Made by a program: the position numbers and the translations under genes. The notes beneath the pieces are model-generated. The model saw nothing but the letters and a program-made list of their open reading frames with translations, did no database searches and had not been told where the DNA came from. Shown here in pieces: positions 49,727 through 63,100 of a stretch of 64,000 nt of DNA. Source of the DNA: Numida meleagris (taxonomy: Eukaryota > Chordata > Aves > Galliformes > Numididae); assembly GCF_002078875.1 (NCBI RefSeq), contig NC_034412.1:29547333-29611332 (forward strand), given 5' to 3'. Position 1 is the first letter of the stretch. Each line of letters begins with the position of its first letter.

Positions 49727-52700
49727 AAACACCAAGTATGAAATTCAAGGAGTAAACATCCTAAATAGCAAAGCTATCTGGAAGCAAAGTTCTTAGGAAA
49801 CGACAAAGTGACAAAGGAAGTGTATTTATAGGTCTGCAAAAAGGGAAAAAAAAAAATCACCGAAGCAGCTGCGTGATTCTTGCACAGCAGCTGACAAAAA
49901 AAGTAAAAAAGGAGGAAAAGGCAGATAAAGGGAAGAAAGTAGTTTAAAACAAATGCTTCAGAACTTATTATTTGTCTCATGTTACCTTAGAAGTATTTTC
50001 TCCTTTTAAAAGTGTGCTTTTTTCTACCCAGTCCAGCTTTCCTAAGTGCCTTTTCCAGTTTTCATAATTAAACCCATTAAATAAATAATTATATGATTAT
50101 GACGCATGTTGCTATGGCAAGGATTGCGATAGCAAAGATTCAAGCTTTTATGACTTCACTACAAGGTCACATAAAAGACTGCGAACAAGCAGGATGCGTG
50201 GTGAAAAAGGTTACTTCCATTAACATCCACAGAAAAGGAAGACACTACGATGAAGCACGTGTCTGTACTCTTGAGAGAGGTCTGAAGCACAAATGTTTCA
50301 TTTCTTACTCCAGTCTATACAACGAGTCCTAGAACAGAGGGAATACGACCAGCTCATCCTTCTGGTTATATATGAAGATACATTAGCACAACTCCTGAAG
50401 AGGACAAAAAGCCCCAGGGCCACATACATTTATTTGCCCGCTAACCCCGCCAAACACTCTTTTGCCTTTCAAAGTATCCATAAAATACTACGAGACTATG
50501 ATCTTGAAAGAGGGTGCATTCCTCATCGTCTACCTTTCAAGTGGTGTTCAAGGCAGATAAACACCAAAGCCTCCCATCCCATAGGAATACAGGCTCCTTT
50601 CACACCGACCATTCCCAAGCAGCAAAGCACGAGTCCACCCAGGAAGGCACACTCGAGTGGCTCCAGACAGGGCTGCACGCTACTGCATGCAGCATGTGCC
50701 TGGCTGTTTGCTTAGGTGGGGATATCCAGGATGAGACTGGGCCCCACAGAGGCCTTTCACTAGGGAGTGAGGGGCAAGGAATAGCCATCAGCCCTACTCT
50801 GGACGGGGTTAGGGAGAGGAAGACAATCTGCTCCCAGCTAGCCTACTTTTTCCTCAAGCAAAGCTCCCAAAATGGTTAGAAACCCCTGTACAACAGAGTC
50901 ACTGAAGGCCACAACCTACTGTGAGAAAGAGCAGCATCGACATACCTAAAAGCTGCCTGTAAGCTGGCAACTATTCACAACACAGCACTGTGCTGCCAAA
51001 CCAACAGGAGCTGCTGGGGTGCCAAACACCACTGCCCTTCAGAGATGCACAACCTTGAGCTTGGAATCCAAAGCAGAACTAAGAAAAAGCACGATGCCGC
51101 AAACCTGTTACTATTTTTACCAGTAAATCTTGTCCTAAAAATATTTGCGTGGGGAAGGAGGAAGAAAGGAAGATTTAGGGGGTGTCAGCTGAAAACTTCT
51201 AATCAAATACATACATGTATTCGAAGGCAAATAAACTGCTTTGATGCTGCTCCATAGTGAAGTCTACAATTTAGTGGAGAGGACAAGGCAAACAAACTTT
51301 TACATTAAGTGAAGAGGTGGGAGACTGAAAATTAGGGATGAAGAAAGCACACTCGTACTGAACTTTCAAAACAAGTTATTCCAGTTTAACATTTTTCTTC
51401 CTGAACTGACGTAGCATAAATAAGAACCGATGAACTAATGAAATGCAAAGCTTATCCTGAAGCATGAAAGTATTATAATTATGCTGTGCTCTGCTAATTT
51501 TAGAAGATGGAGAAGAATGAATATACTATAATAAGTCAAATGTAAATATACGAGGCCATCCAATCACCCATGGTGTGCTTAGCCCACTACTGGAGTCTTC
51601 TCTGCTGCATCTCAATTTAAGACAGTAAGAGCAGCAAGGAGTTTTTCCACTACCTCGAGTTTGCTGAGTTAAACAAATCTGTACAACATCAGAGAGAGGA
51701 TGACGAGTCACAACATCCCTTACATTAAGATGGAATTACTGCCTGTAGCTTTCCCTACCTGAGCCATGCAGAGATTTCACAGTACAATAAAGAAATGCTA
51801 TGTCTAGCATCTTCACAGTGCTTCAAACACCTCACTGGCTTCACTTTCACATCTGGATCCTAGGGGAAAATTCCAGACTCATCACTACAGGAGTCACCGC
51901 ACTAATGCCAGTGAAGTCTGGAGACTACCATCTCTTACACGACACTTCAAATATTTGGACTGAAAAAGGAAATAATGAAAAATGACTGGTTAGTTTCACA
52001 CAAGGGAACTTCCCTCGTAGTCACCACTTCTTGATTAAAATCACTTCGGGTCATGGCCTTAGGAGCCAGTGTTTTGCACACACCTCCTTCCAGTAACACA
52101 GATTAAGGTCACAGAACTACACTGAAGAACTGTGATAAAAACCACAATGTAGCTTTACATGAGTATATATGCTTACTATCTCTGCTTTAAGTTACCATTA
52201 AAAACCTTCAGACAGTAAAGTCTAAGTAACCTACGACATGCATATTAGGAACACCACCAACACAAAAATCATGAAACCCTAAGATTATGAAGTTGTATTT
52301 CCTTCCAACGTTTCGGAAGAGTGGGGAGAGTAGTAGGGAAATAAAAATGCAGTGCAGCTGTATTTTCAGTCTTATGAAGAATTTACACCATTTACAACTG
52401 CTTTCTTACGAAAATTAAAAGCTGTTTTCTGTTTGCTTGTTTTACTGCGATATATAGTTCAGTTTCTTACAGAAATACAGGTATTACATTCTAACATTAA
52501 TAAAGGACCACAAAAAACAATTCTAAGCATAAAGCAGAAAATAGTTTCACAACAGACCAGACTCTACAGCTGATGCAGTTCTCATGAGTAAAACTGGCAA
52601 AAAAAAAACATTTTAACTGCAGAGCTTGGTTTAAAACCAGACTTATTTCATATTAGCAAGAAAGAATTTAGCGAAACACTGATCAAGTTACAGCAGCTCT

Positions 52701-54669
52701 GAATCAGCAGCTTACTTGAAAAATTTTTTGCTAAATTTAGCTTGGCATTAATTCATTAGGTTTAGTCCTAGAGAAAAAAAGAATTACACTGGAGCAGTTT
52801 TCCCTAGTATCATAAAGGTTATCTGAGTGACTACCACATTCATTTTACACTACAGCTTTTCAGTGAAAAAAGTTGGTCAGAAGTAGTAACACATGAAATA
52901 ACAAAACCATTACTGCAATTAAACTCCAAACACTCACCAGAAGCCCATGAATGCAACGCAATTGGGAAGTTATGAAAGGGGGAGGCGGGAAGAAAAAAAA
53001 ATTACCTCACACGACACAAACCATCCATCAATAAAAACATTTTCAATTTATTTCACAACAAGCCTGAAGCGTAGTGGTAGAGAACCTTCAGCTTCCATTT
53101 ACCTTCCTCTTAGGAACTCTGCTCCCAGCACTGATCCTCCACCTTTGGGGTGTTTTTGAGCAGGTAGGGATAATCATGATACACTTTGAATACGTTTGAT
53201 CTCCCACCATCTGCAAAAAAGTGCTATCACCACTATGAGGAGTGTCTCAAAAGCATATAGATTTCATATGCCATTAGTGTGTCATACCACAGGGGCATAT
53301 TTTGTTAATGCTACGTAAGATATTACAGTACTTCACTTAGCTTTGCAGACTTTTAACCACACTCACCTAACAAGACAGGCGAGTTTGGCTTATACAATAC
53401 GTAAACAAGCCTTAGAGCAAACATGCAGTAGAACAAGTTGAAACATTGGTTACATTAGTTAAACCTCATTACACCTGAGTAGCCTCTTCATTTCCAGTTA
53501 TTCCCATTACAAACACTGCAGGTTAGCAAGATCAGAAAATAACAAGTCATCATCTCCATCCCCCCGTTCCAGGAATCCCTTGCGCAGAGATGCAGAGCTA
53601 TAACTGCAAGAGTAAGCAACAGCCCTGGATCACTTCCAGGCAACTTGTACATCCACATGCAAACCGCTCTATCTTTTTTCCCCAAGCATCCACTTCTGGT
53701 CTTGGGAAAGCTGAAACAGAGGCTGATCAGTTCTAATTCAAGCAGCAGCAGCCTTCCATGCCTCCAGCTACCTCAGTGCATGCAGAACTCGAACCAGGTA
53801 GCTCACACAACTGCTTACTCCTTCAGAACAAGAGGCTTGGATAACATAATAGTATTCGAGATATGGAGATTCCCTTCACTGCAGAGCAAGTGGTGCAGTA
53901 TTCTAATAATTCACATTCAGAGCACTGTTGAAGCCTCGAGAACCAGCACGCTGTAGCCCCTGCAGCCACACTGCCACTGCAAATGCATCTTCCATCCCCA
54001 AACTACCTCAGCTTAGCCTGACACAAGCTGAAAGAAGCATATCCAACAGAGCTTAGCACAGGAGAGACAGTTCTAATGCTGAAAGAAGTGCTCAAATACC
54101 GCCAAGTTTTTTAGCCCCTTCCAATGAAAGAACGAGTCTTTTTTTTTTTATTAGAATAATGAGATCATCAAATGAAAGACAATTTGGCTTTATGATTAAA
54201 AAAATATTTCATTCTTTCAGGAGCCAGCTTTCATATTTGTGTTTGCTTTTGTATCTCAACGGAATTCAAATCATGTGCACTATTTGGGGTTTTACTGAAG
54301 GATGACCACAAAGAAACTTTGCAGCTGATACAGAAGACAGCAGCTTACCTTGGCAGCGCTCCAAACAGAGCGCAGATAATTCCCATGCTCTCAAGTTTGT
54401 ATTCTGTCAATTGTTCCTACGCACAAATCCAAGCCATTTCAGCCTTACAGATCTCTACAGAGCCAAAGCCCCAGCTACAGAGAAATCTCTCACTCCACCC
54501 AGATTACACTGAAAAAAAAAAAAGAAATTTCTTTTAAAGCCTGCCATGTGCTTTCCAAGCCCAGAGAGAGATGGGACCGTTTTTCACTGTAAACTCTCCT
54601 GATAGCACAGTTCACAGTTCCTTCCCTCAGTTCCGTACAATCTCAGAAAGACGGAAGAAAAACAGGAGA

Positions 54670-54692
54670 AGTAGTCAATTCAATTGACTACT
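54670..54692. repeat. Perfect inverted repeat, 11-bp arms, 1-base loop
   Basis: AGTAGTCAATT at 54670-54680 and AATTGACTACT at 54682-54692 are exact complements separated by one C. It is effectively a 23-bp palindrome. It is not attached to any recognised element. Confidence 0.85.
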
Positions 54693-56599
54693 ATGAGAAG
54701 TTTGTGTCTACTTACTGGGTTTGTGAAAAAAACTTATAAACACATTTATTGGCATTTTTAAATGTGACAAATAACAACATGTCAAATAACACAGCCAGAG
54801 TAACAACCATCCTTCTTGTCCAAAACTGAACCTTACCCTTCTAGATGTAGGAGCATTTCACATGGATATGTGAAAAGTATAACCCACAGTTCATTTGTAC
54901 ACATAATAGAAGAGATCAGCCTGAATTAAGAACTGAATGAGAAAACAGTCAAGTTCTAACAGTTCAGAAAGGAGCTTAACCAGTTTACTCCAAACCTAAA
55001 AATGAAATATAAAGAAATTGCTGGAGCAGACAGGTAAAATTATTAGACAAGTGTCTCTATAGGGATATAGTGCAGTCACAAAGGGCTCTGAATATAACCT
55101 TGAAAGAGCCTGAATGTTATGCATTTAAGAAGAAATTAGCTGATGCATTTGAAGATACACACATAGTTAGCAAGGCTGACAAAAAATATGACAGCAACTA
55201 TAGTTTGTGTCATCTGGAAAAAGCCTACATACCTACCCAATGACAAACATCGACCATATCATCTAATCGTTCGCAGAACAGACAATTCCAGGAGACTTAA
55301 TTATTAAGATGTATCCATCTGTGTTCTCCTAAAAGTAACTGAGAATGCAAACTGCAGAGATGGCTTACAAGAAAAGAGAAAATGCACTTCATTTGGTATT
55401 GAAACAACTGTAGCAACATACAGAAGATAATTCAGAGAAGAGGCTGCATTTAGGATCAAAGAGAACAAAGAAAACACTGTTCATCTAAAATGTAAGTAAA
55501 ACAAGGATGAGAAGCCATCTATGGACAGGTCAATGCCAAAAAATAGCACAGATAAAGAGACAGAGAAAGAGCTTATACAGAAGTTGCAGCTCGCCATGGG
55601 AAAGCGAGACCAAAAGGAAAAAAAACAAACAAGCAACACTACAGTCATTTAGGAGAGACACCAATCAGACTACCAGAGTAGCAGGGTACAGCATCACAAG
55701 GCTAAATATATGAGATCAAGCAAGGAGGTACTGACTGTTTCTAAAGCGAATAAAGACCGAAGGAAAATAAATGTATATATAAAGAACTAGCAGACCACTG
55801 ACACAAGCAGTCAGCTTGGAAAAGGTCCTGTCCTGTAGACATCTGTAACAGTCAGGAGTAAAGACTGAACCAGGAAGAAGCCAAAACTGCCCAAACACAG
55901 CGATGTCCCAACAGACAGTTTTCTGGGAATGCTCTTGGCTCCAAATTTTGCTCCCACCTCCCCCTTATAATCTTCAGGGCATTCTGCAAGGCCTATTTAT
56001 GTACCCAGGTTTCTGACTGGGATTTGCCTGCTCAGAAAGCAGAGAGATCTTCTCTTGGTGCCATTACTAATTTATAAATTACTTAATTGCATTAATTATA
56101 ATATACCTACAGCAAGAGGTTATGATAAGAGATGAAAATACATACTGTGCTTCATTATGTTTCAAATATATACTAATTTGGACACTGAGATAAGTTTATG
56201 CCACACTTGATGGAAGTTTAGTGTGTTCTTGCTAATAAGTTTATTAACTTATCTGACTTCTAATCCAGAGCTGTAACAAACATGACAGACTCATTCATTT
56301 GGAGCTTTTACATCAATATGTGCCTAAGAGCTAGGGTTCAAGCAATATATCTTTGTTCTCACATATCACTAGTAACAGAAAGTTTCTGAATTCTATTCAT
56401 ACCTTAAAGGTTGTTCCTTCTACCTCATCTTCAAAACATACCCTCAAGCAAAGCTCTCTATTTATCCTTTGAGATCGAAAGTTACAATCCTGCAATCGCA
56501 TCTGTACCTCTTTCCACAAGGGAGTGAAAAGTAGTTTAAATCCAAATAGACAGTAACAACATTCCAGGCCAGAAGGCCAACTATGTTCTGAGCTGAATT

Positions 56600-57178
56600 A
56601 AAAGAGGAGTGGCCAGCAGGGAGAGGGAGGTGGTGGTTCCCCTCTACTCAGCTCTTGTGAGGCCCCATCTCGAGTACTGCATCCAGGCCTGCGACCCCCA
56701 GCACAAGAAGGACGTGGAGCTCTTGGAACGAGTTCAGAAGAGGGCGACCAGAGGGCTGGAGCACCTCTCCTGTGAAAAAAGGTTAAGGGAACGGGGCTTG
56801 TGTAGCTTGGAGAAGAGAAGGCTCTGGGGAGACCTCATTGTGGCCTTCCAATACTTGAAGGGAGCATATCAACAGGAGGGGGAACAATTGTTCACAAGGG
56901 TGGGTAGCGATAGGACAAGGGGGAATGGTTTTAAGCTGAGACAGGGGAGGTTTAGGTTAGATATTAGGAGGAAGTTTTTCACTCAGAGGGTGGTGACACA
57001 CTGGAACAGGTTGCCCAAGGAGGTTGTGGATGCCCCATCCCTGGAGGCATTCAAGGCCAGGCTGGACGTGGCTGTGGGCAGCCTGGTCTAGTGGTTGGCA
57101 ACCCTGCACTCAGCAGGGGGTTGAAAACCAATGATCTTTGAGGTCCTTTTCAACCCAGGCCATTCTATGATTCTATGA
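56600..57178 (+). repeat. Young CR1 LINE, plus orientation, with open ORF2 tail
   Basis: The element is 5'-truncated, starting near GAGGAGTGGCCAGCAGGGAG. Its ORF2 C-terminal frame (56609-57091, 160 codons) is open to the natural stop after GSLV, with the usual blocks [51 protein letters not shown] and [20 protein letters not shown]. The 3' UTR ends in two clean copies of ATTCTATG. Lack of stops and intact termini mark it as the most recent insertion in the window. It cannot move, since nearly all of the reverse transcriptase and the endonuclease are missing. Confidence 0.95.
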
Positions 57179-60100
57179 ACATTTAACAGCCTCAAGAAAC
57201 TTTCTTCCAATCAGTCTTTTACATACTTACCTAGCTGAAAGCTTAGGGATCTGTTAAAAAAATAATCGGTTTGTGATACTGTGCTTCTTCATGGAAAGCC
57301 AAGATTAACACATTAAGTCAACAACTTCTATTTTGAAATAGTTTAATACTCTAAGGAGATGACTGCTCTGCCTAAATGATGCAGACATGCGTCTGCTGTT
57401 GTCTGGGCCAATTCAGAGAATTGTTATTCACCACTTGGTTGATTTCAAAATCAGACTACCCCTTCAGTAGGTTGCAGAGACTATGACATCACATTTATGA
57501 TAATTTATTGCACAATTATGGTGGCTACATCCTTGGATTTTATTTCGTGGGAAAGTATGTTTCTACTACAGTCTCAACCATTTTCTTGGCTTATGCCTGC
57601 TCTCAGAGTTACAAGTTTTGGTATAGAGCTTTGCATGATTTTTTTCCTAACACCATAAAGGTGTTTTATAGCAACTTAAGGCTGTGTAGTTCAATTGCCT
57701 AGAGAAATATTTGCATTTTAAATTGAGACTTAGTGGAATTCACAAGCACTGTTTTAACTATTTGCTAAAAAAATGAAGTAAAATCATACTATCCTCCAAC
57801 TGATTTTACTTCAATACTACTTGTGTCTTCTTCAAGAAAAACAATGAAGTTAATTTGAGAAGGCACAACTGTCATCTCCTCAGATGAGTGGCAAGAGCGA
57901 TTACTAAAACTCATGGCAAGATTATAATTTAAAAGCTTCAGGTTCAGATGAAAAGATTTACACACCAACATGATATTTCATGACTAAAACTGACAAAATA
58001 TTACCATGGAACATTACAAGATAAAGCAATGCAAAAGACTGAAAAATTGGGTTTCATTATTCTTTGCTGAATGTTATCTTAATTCCAACCACAAATACTT
58101 CATACTGCAAGGTAAAATTAAAAGGCAATCATCAACAGGTCTTGTAATACTATAATTACAGGACCCAACCCTTACATTTTTGCTTCTGATTCAGCAAAAA
58201 TTTCACCATGCAGCATGCAAGACACACAAGTATTTTTTATAGTGTTTAGCATAGCATTTATTTGAATCTGTACAGTTTAGTTGCAAGGAATCCAAAATTC
58301 ATGCAGCAGAACGATAAAATCAGAACACTTAAACTTGTTACCATCTTCAGTTACCACATAGTATAGCATTTTATAGCATCATAAGAATACTGTCTTCTGT
58401 CACACTTCCTTTTCTTCTCAGCTCCCAACCATTATTCGTTACCCAAACAGGACCCCCAAGATTACTTCTGTAGCCCAAATACCATCACGGAAAGAAATCT
58501 CAATTCTTTCGTTACCTGTATGGAAATAGTTTAAGTAGATAATGAGGACAGAAAGGGTATTCAACTCATTCAGAATCTCTAAAATGAGCTACCAGTTCCA
58601 AAATCTCTCAATCTCCTCTTTGTGAGGAACTCTGTCCTTGTCTTTACTGACCGCAGGAGAACAAATCGCAAATGGAAAACCCTGTACTCCTGGGTGCACC
58701 TAATCTATCAGGCTAAACAGGAACAGGAGGGCATTTCCATAGCATCTAACAGCAGTGGAGTTGTTGCTTTTTTTTTTTTTGCCTCAGTTTAATACCAATT
58801 TCAGAAAAGACAACTAAGTTGGAATAATATTCTGTTGCTTTGATTGGCAAAGCCTGCTTGTGTTTTTTTTTTTAATTTTTGTTTTTTAAATCATGTGTTT
58901 CCCATGCTATATGAAAGGCAGTTAAAAAAAAGAGGTAGGCTGTAACTGTCAAAAAGGAAGTACTCTATTACAAGAAAAGAAATATTAAAAAGTCAGTGAA
59001 CATTCAGAGTGTTCTCACCTCACCTAGTCTATCCCTAATACATTTGACTCATTCACATCTTCTTCCCATAACAGCAGGGGAATCAGACAGGGAAGTGATG
59101 ATGCAGACATGGACAGGAAGGTACCAACATAAAGTTGCCAGAACAGCACGTGGATCTTTCCTCTGCTATCTCAGTTTACTGTTTTAAGTCCATCTAACAG
59201 TTTCATGTACAGTTGCAGTGTAGGGAGCTGTACCATTCAGCACACTATACTGTGAATTGGCCTATGAAGACTCAAGAGACATTTTCCTCATCAAGAACAG
59301 CCCAGAAAAGAGCAAAAGGGAGTGAATGAGAGAGAAAGGGAATGTGAGAGGCCCCCGGGGATGTCAGCTTTATCCTCCATGCATCATTCTGGACTCACAT
59401 TTGATTTAAAAACTGAAATAAAGTGAAGGTTTTTACAGATTAAAATTAATAGGAATAACAAGAAAAGCAAGGTTGGCGTGCTTTACAGCTTTTACAGATG
59501 CAGGCTAAGAGGTCCAGCAGGCGGATAGAGGCAGCCCCAGTGTCTCACAATGCCTTGTGCTACCTTCTTGCCCCACCACGAGAGCATTCAGAAAGGAGGA
59601 AGGCCCTAGCACTAGACAAGGCAGTGCTTATCCAAAGTGACTGGTTAAATGGCAAGCACCAAGCACCTCAGCAGCATACATACATGCAAGCTTCAAGAAT
59701 AGAGAGAAGAGGTAACAGAACAGCAGAGACATATGAGACAGCTTACCCTAGGTAGCTATGTTTATTAAATTCACAAGCATGTTACTGCTTTCACTGTTTT
59801 TATTGTCTGCTACCATTCACCTGCTAGTCTCCACTGAATGGGGACATCAGTTTACAAGATTGGATACACTGTTTCCACACACTTCTACTTCCATCACCAG
59901 CTGATGGCTTTGTTTTTCCCTATCTGTACACAAGGCAATTAGCTTCCCAAGCACACTGACAGAGTGACATTCCCCCTTCCTCCTCCCCACAAATACGATT
60001 TCAACTTCTGGAAAGGTGCCAGAAGCAAAATGTTTGTTTACTGCAGGCAGGAAGAGCTACCTATGATTCAGACATTAGGAAGTGACAGGATGGACTGAAT

Positions 60101-63100
60101 TATGCAATTTAAAAGTAGGAAAACAAACACCGAGTAACTGAAACAAGGGGAAGGAGGAGGAAAGAACACAAGAGACAAGTTTGGGATCTTTTCACTCACT
60201 TGTGCAGGGCTGAAGCAGCGGGAGGCTCCCATAAGGTTTCTTCACCTTTCAAGCCTTACCCTAGAGCTGCTGGCCAGGGACTTTCCTCCTTAGAGCTGAG
60301 TAAGAAACATCTGTCCAGCTCGGACACCCAGCTGGAAAGGACAGATCATGGTCTTCTTTGTTCCCTATTCCATTTAAGCAGTTGCAGCATTTACCTCTGA
60401 AATCTCAATCCTATCCTCCCTCTAACCAGCAGCAAAGGATTCAAACCACTGGGAGGCTGACATTTTCTCCCCTCTAACACAACCTTATTATGAGTTCAGT
60501 ACTAGCCAGGACACTTGGGTTCATTTCACTGCCACGGGGCATTCTGAAGTAACAGAAGCCACCACTGAAGCAGCTCACCAGAAAAGGTCTCTGCCACCTC
60601 CTCAGCCCGTACTGCGCTACCCACATTGGGGAAGCAACAAGTGCAACAAAGGGAAGAGAAGGCAACCACCTGAAATTAAGTAATGGAAAGTGGGGAAAAA
60701 GGTGACCAGTAAGAAAGCTTATTTTCCAGCCACCTCAGGGAGGTAGGAACATGCTTGAGCCCTGCCTGACACCAGTTAAAGACCGACAGGAAAACCTCTT
60801 CCCATAAATAGAGAGCAGAAGCTCCCTGGTGGGAACAATTCTGCCTTGCCAGCAGTTGTTGGAAGTGAGTGGGCACCTCATCTGTGTTACTAATGACTTT
60901 GCACCTCCCCTTCATAGTGCTTTCGACTGACTCCCAACAGAACATGCTTAACCAAAAATTCTGATTATGCAGATTGTTACTGCAATTTAGAAGTGGGTCC
61001 ATTCCAATGCTAGAACAGCCACGTAGAACATTTGAATCAGTCAGCTGTGGCAGTACTACAAGAGAATGCCACCAAAAACACTAGCAAATTTAGGTAAGAT
61101 ACTGCTTCATTTGTAGAACTATATGAAGACATTCCCGCTACTATTCATAAATAAACTGTCTTCCCCCCCCCCCCCCAGTCTTGGAGCAGTAGAGATTCAC
61201 AGATAAACTGAGCTGCCAGGTCAGGGAAAAACGCAAAGGACCATGAAAAGGCAATTACCTTAGCGTTAGAAGTACACACCATAGCAGAAAACTCTGTAGT
61301 TACTTGTCCTGGCACAAAATCACCCTGGGATGAAACCAAGGTTAAGTTTCCCAATTTACACTAATGAGTCACTTCAATGCTACTCTTTACTTCATACCTC
61401 TTTCCCTCCCTGCACCTAAATCTCCCTTCCCCTTTCAAAATCTCCAGAAAGGAAAAAACAAACAAAAAAACAAAACAGATGTCATCTTAGTAATAACCAA
61501 CCCTTGAACATGCGCAAGTGTTCTATCTGCTGACACAACTTTAATAGTAAAAACAGTAGCTTAAGTTACTTGTCACAGAGCTGACAAGCTTATGCATTTT
61601 AACCTCATTTGTGCACAAAGACAATTATTAGATAGGTGACAATTCAGAAGGTGACATTACCTCACCCTCGAGCTTTAAGGATGTCATTTTACTTTGAGTA
61701 ACAAACAAATCATTAGACTTACCTACGCAGCATAACACAAACTTTCAGTAACAATCGTGTAGAAACTGTACGTGACAAGGCATTAGTATATGCAAGAACC
61801 AGGACACTGTTACACTTGACACTTACTCTTGCGCTTCTTCCTTTCAAGTTATCTCCCATAGCAACAGAAAATGATTTAGTAAATACAAAGTTTACCTAAT
61901 GTCATCACAAGAACATCACTACTTATAACATACAATTAAATGAAAGAAACATTTCTTTAATGAAGAGCACCACGCAAAAAAAAATAATAATAACTGTGGC
62001 ATTCTATAACAAGTGAAGTATTCAAAAGGGATACCATGGTATTAGTTTGTAGCTTAAATCTCATATTAAGTTCATATAGATCCCTACTTCCTAGGAAGGC
62101 AGAACTGCCAGTCCAGATCGCGCCCATTAACTACCTCTGATGCTTTCAGCACATCAGCAGAGCTAGGAATAGACTGGATCATAGGTGAATCAATGGAACT
62201 AGTCAGAACACAATATTTTGGAAGCCTCCTTTTGTCACGCCCTAAATCTCCACATGTTCATTCTTACAGCTGTGAGATGTTTTCGATCCAAGTCCTTTGG
62301 AATCTCCTGCATTCCTCACTCAGACCTCATACGGCAGAGCTCCATGGCCTAATCTGTTCTGGGAAAAGCAAGCCTCTTCAGACTCAGACTGCACTGAATA
62401 GCCTCCCCTTTACCTCTCATCTCCCCTTCTTTTCTTTTACCTATATAAAGACAAATCACCAATGTATTACCTAAGTTTGTGTAGTATTTCAATATCCTGT
62501 TAGCTGTTCCTCGACAAAAAGTACACAGTATCAATCCATACAATATCCACTACAAGCAGCAGACAAGTTATCCCCACTGTCTTTCCTAGTATGTTTTTTT
62601 CTCTTTAGTAATTCCTGGGCAGGGGCAAACTTGCTGCCAGTGTTTCAGCATGCTTCCAAGGATCACAAAATTGTATACGCCTTTTTGTTTGTTTTGATTA
62701 TAACTGTTTGTCAGATTATGTATATGGACTTTGGACTTCACCAATACTAACTACTGCTCACATAGTAGACCTAGCTGTTTCAAAATGCAATCCTTCCCAA
62801 CTATCAACCCTCCCTGCACCATCCCCCTCAAAACCAAGCCCAACTTTCCTATTACACCTGATCCTGCTTAAGAATCTGCATAGGAACATAAGCACCAGAA
62901 AACTGTCAACAAAGCACACAAAAAGCACGAATGGGAACATTTGTCTAGCATGTTACATGCCTCAGAGCAGTTCTTCATACAAAGGAAGATGACAAACTGA
63001 CACTATTTTCACAATTGCTTCATTTATATGTATGTAAATGCATATATAGTTATCGTTCTACTTTAACTCTTAGGATCAAAAATCTGTTTTTATTTGATAA

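Larger units (their letters stand above)
46291..56599. other. Unique intron 1 sequence, nothing recognised
   Basis: AT-rich DNA with T17 at 49710-49726, a 23-bp perfect hairpin at 54670-54692 and a slightly more GC-rich segment at 50560-50880. The longest open frame not explained by a repeat in the window is here (140 codons from a TTG at 50293, plus strand), but it has no ATG at its start and no recognised family. No CR1 or exon was seen. Confidence 0.55.
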
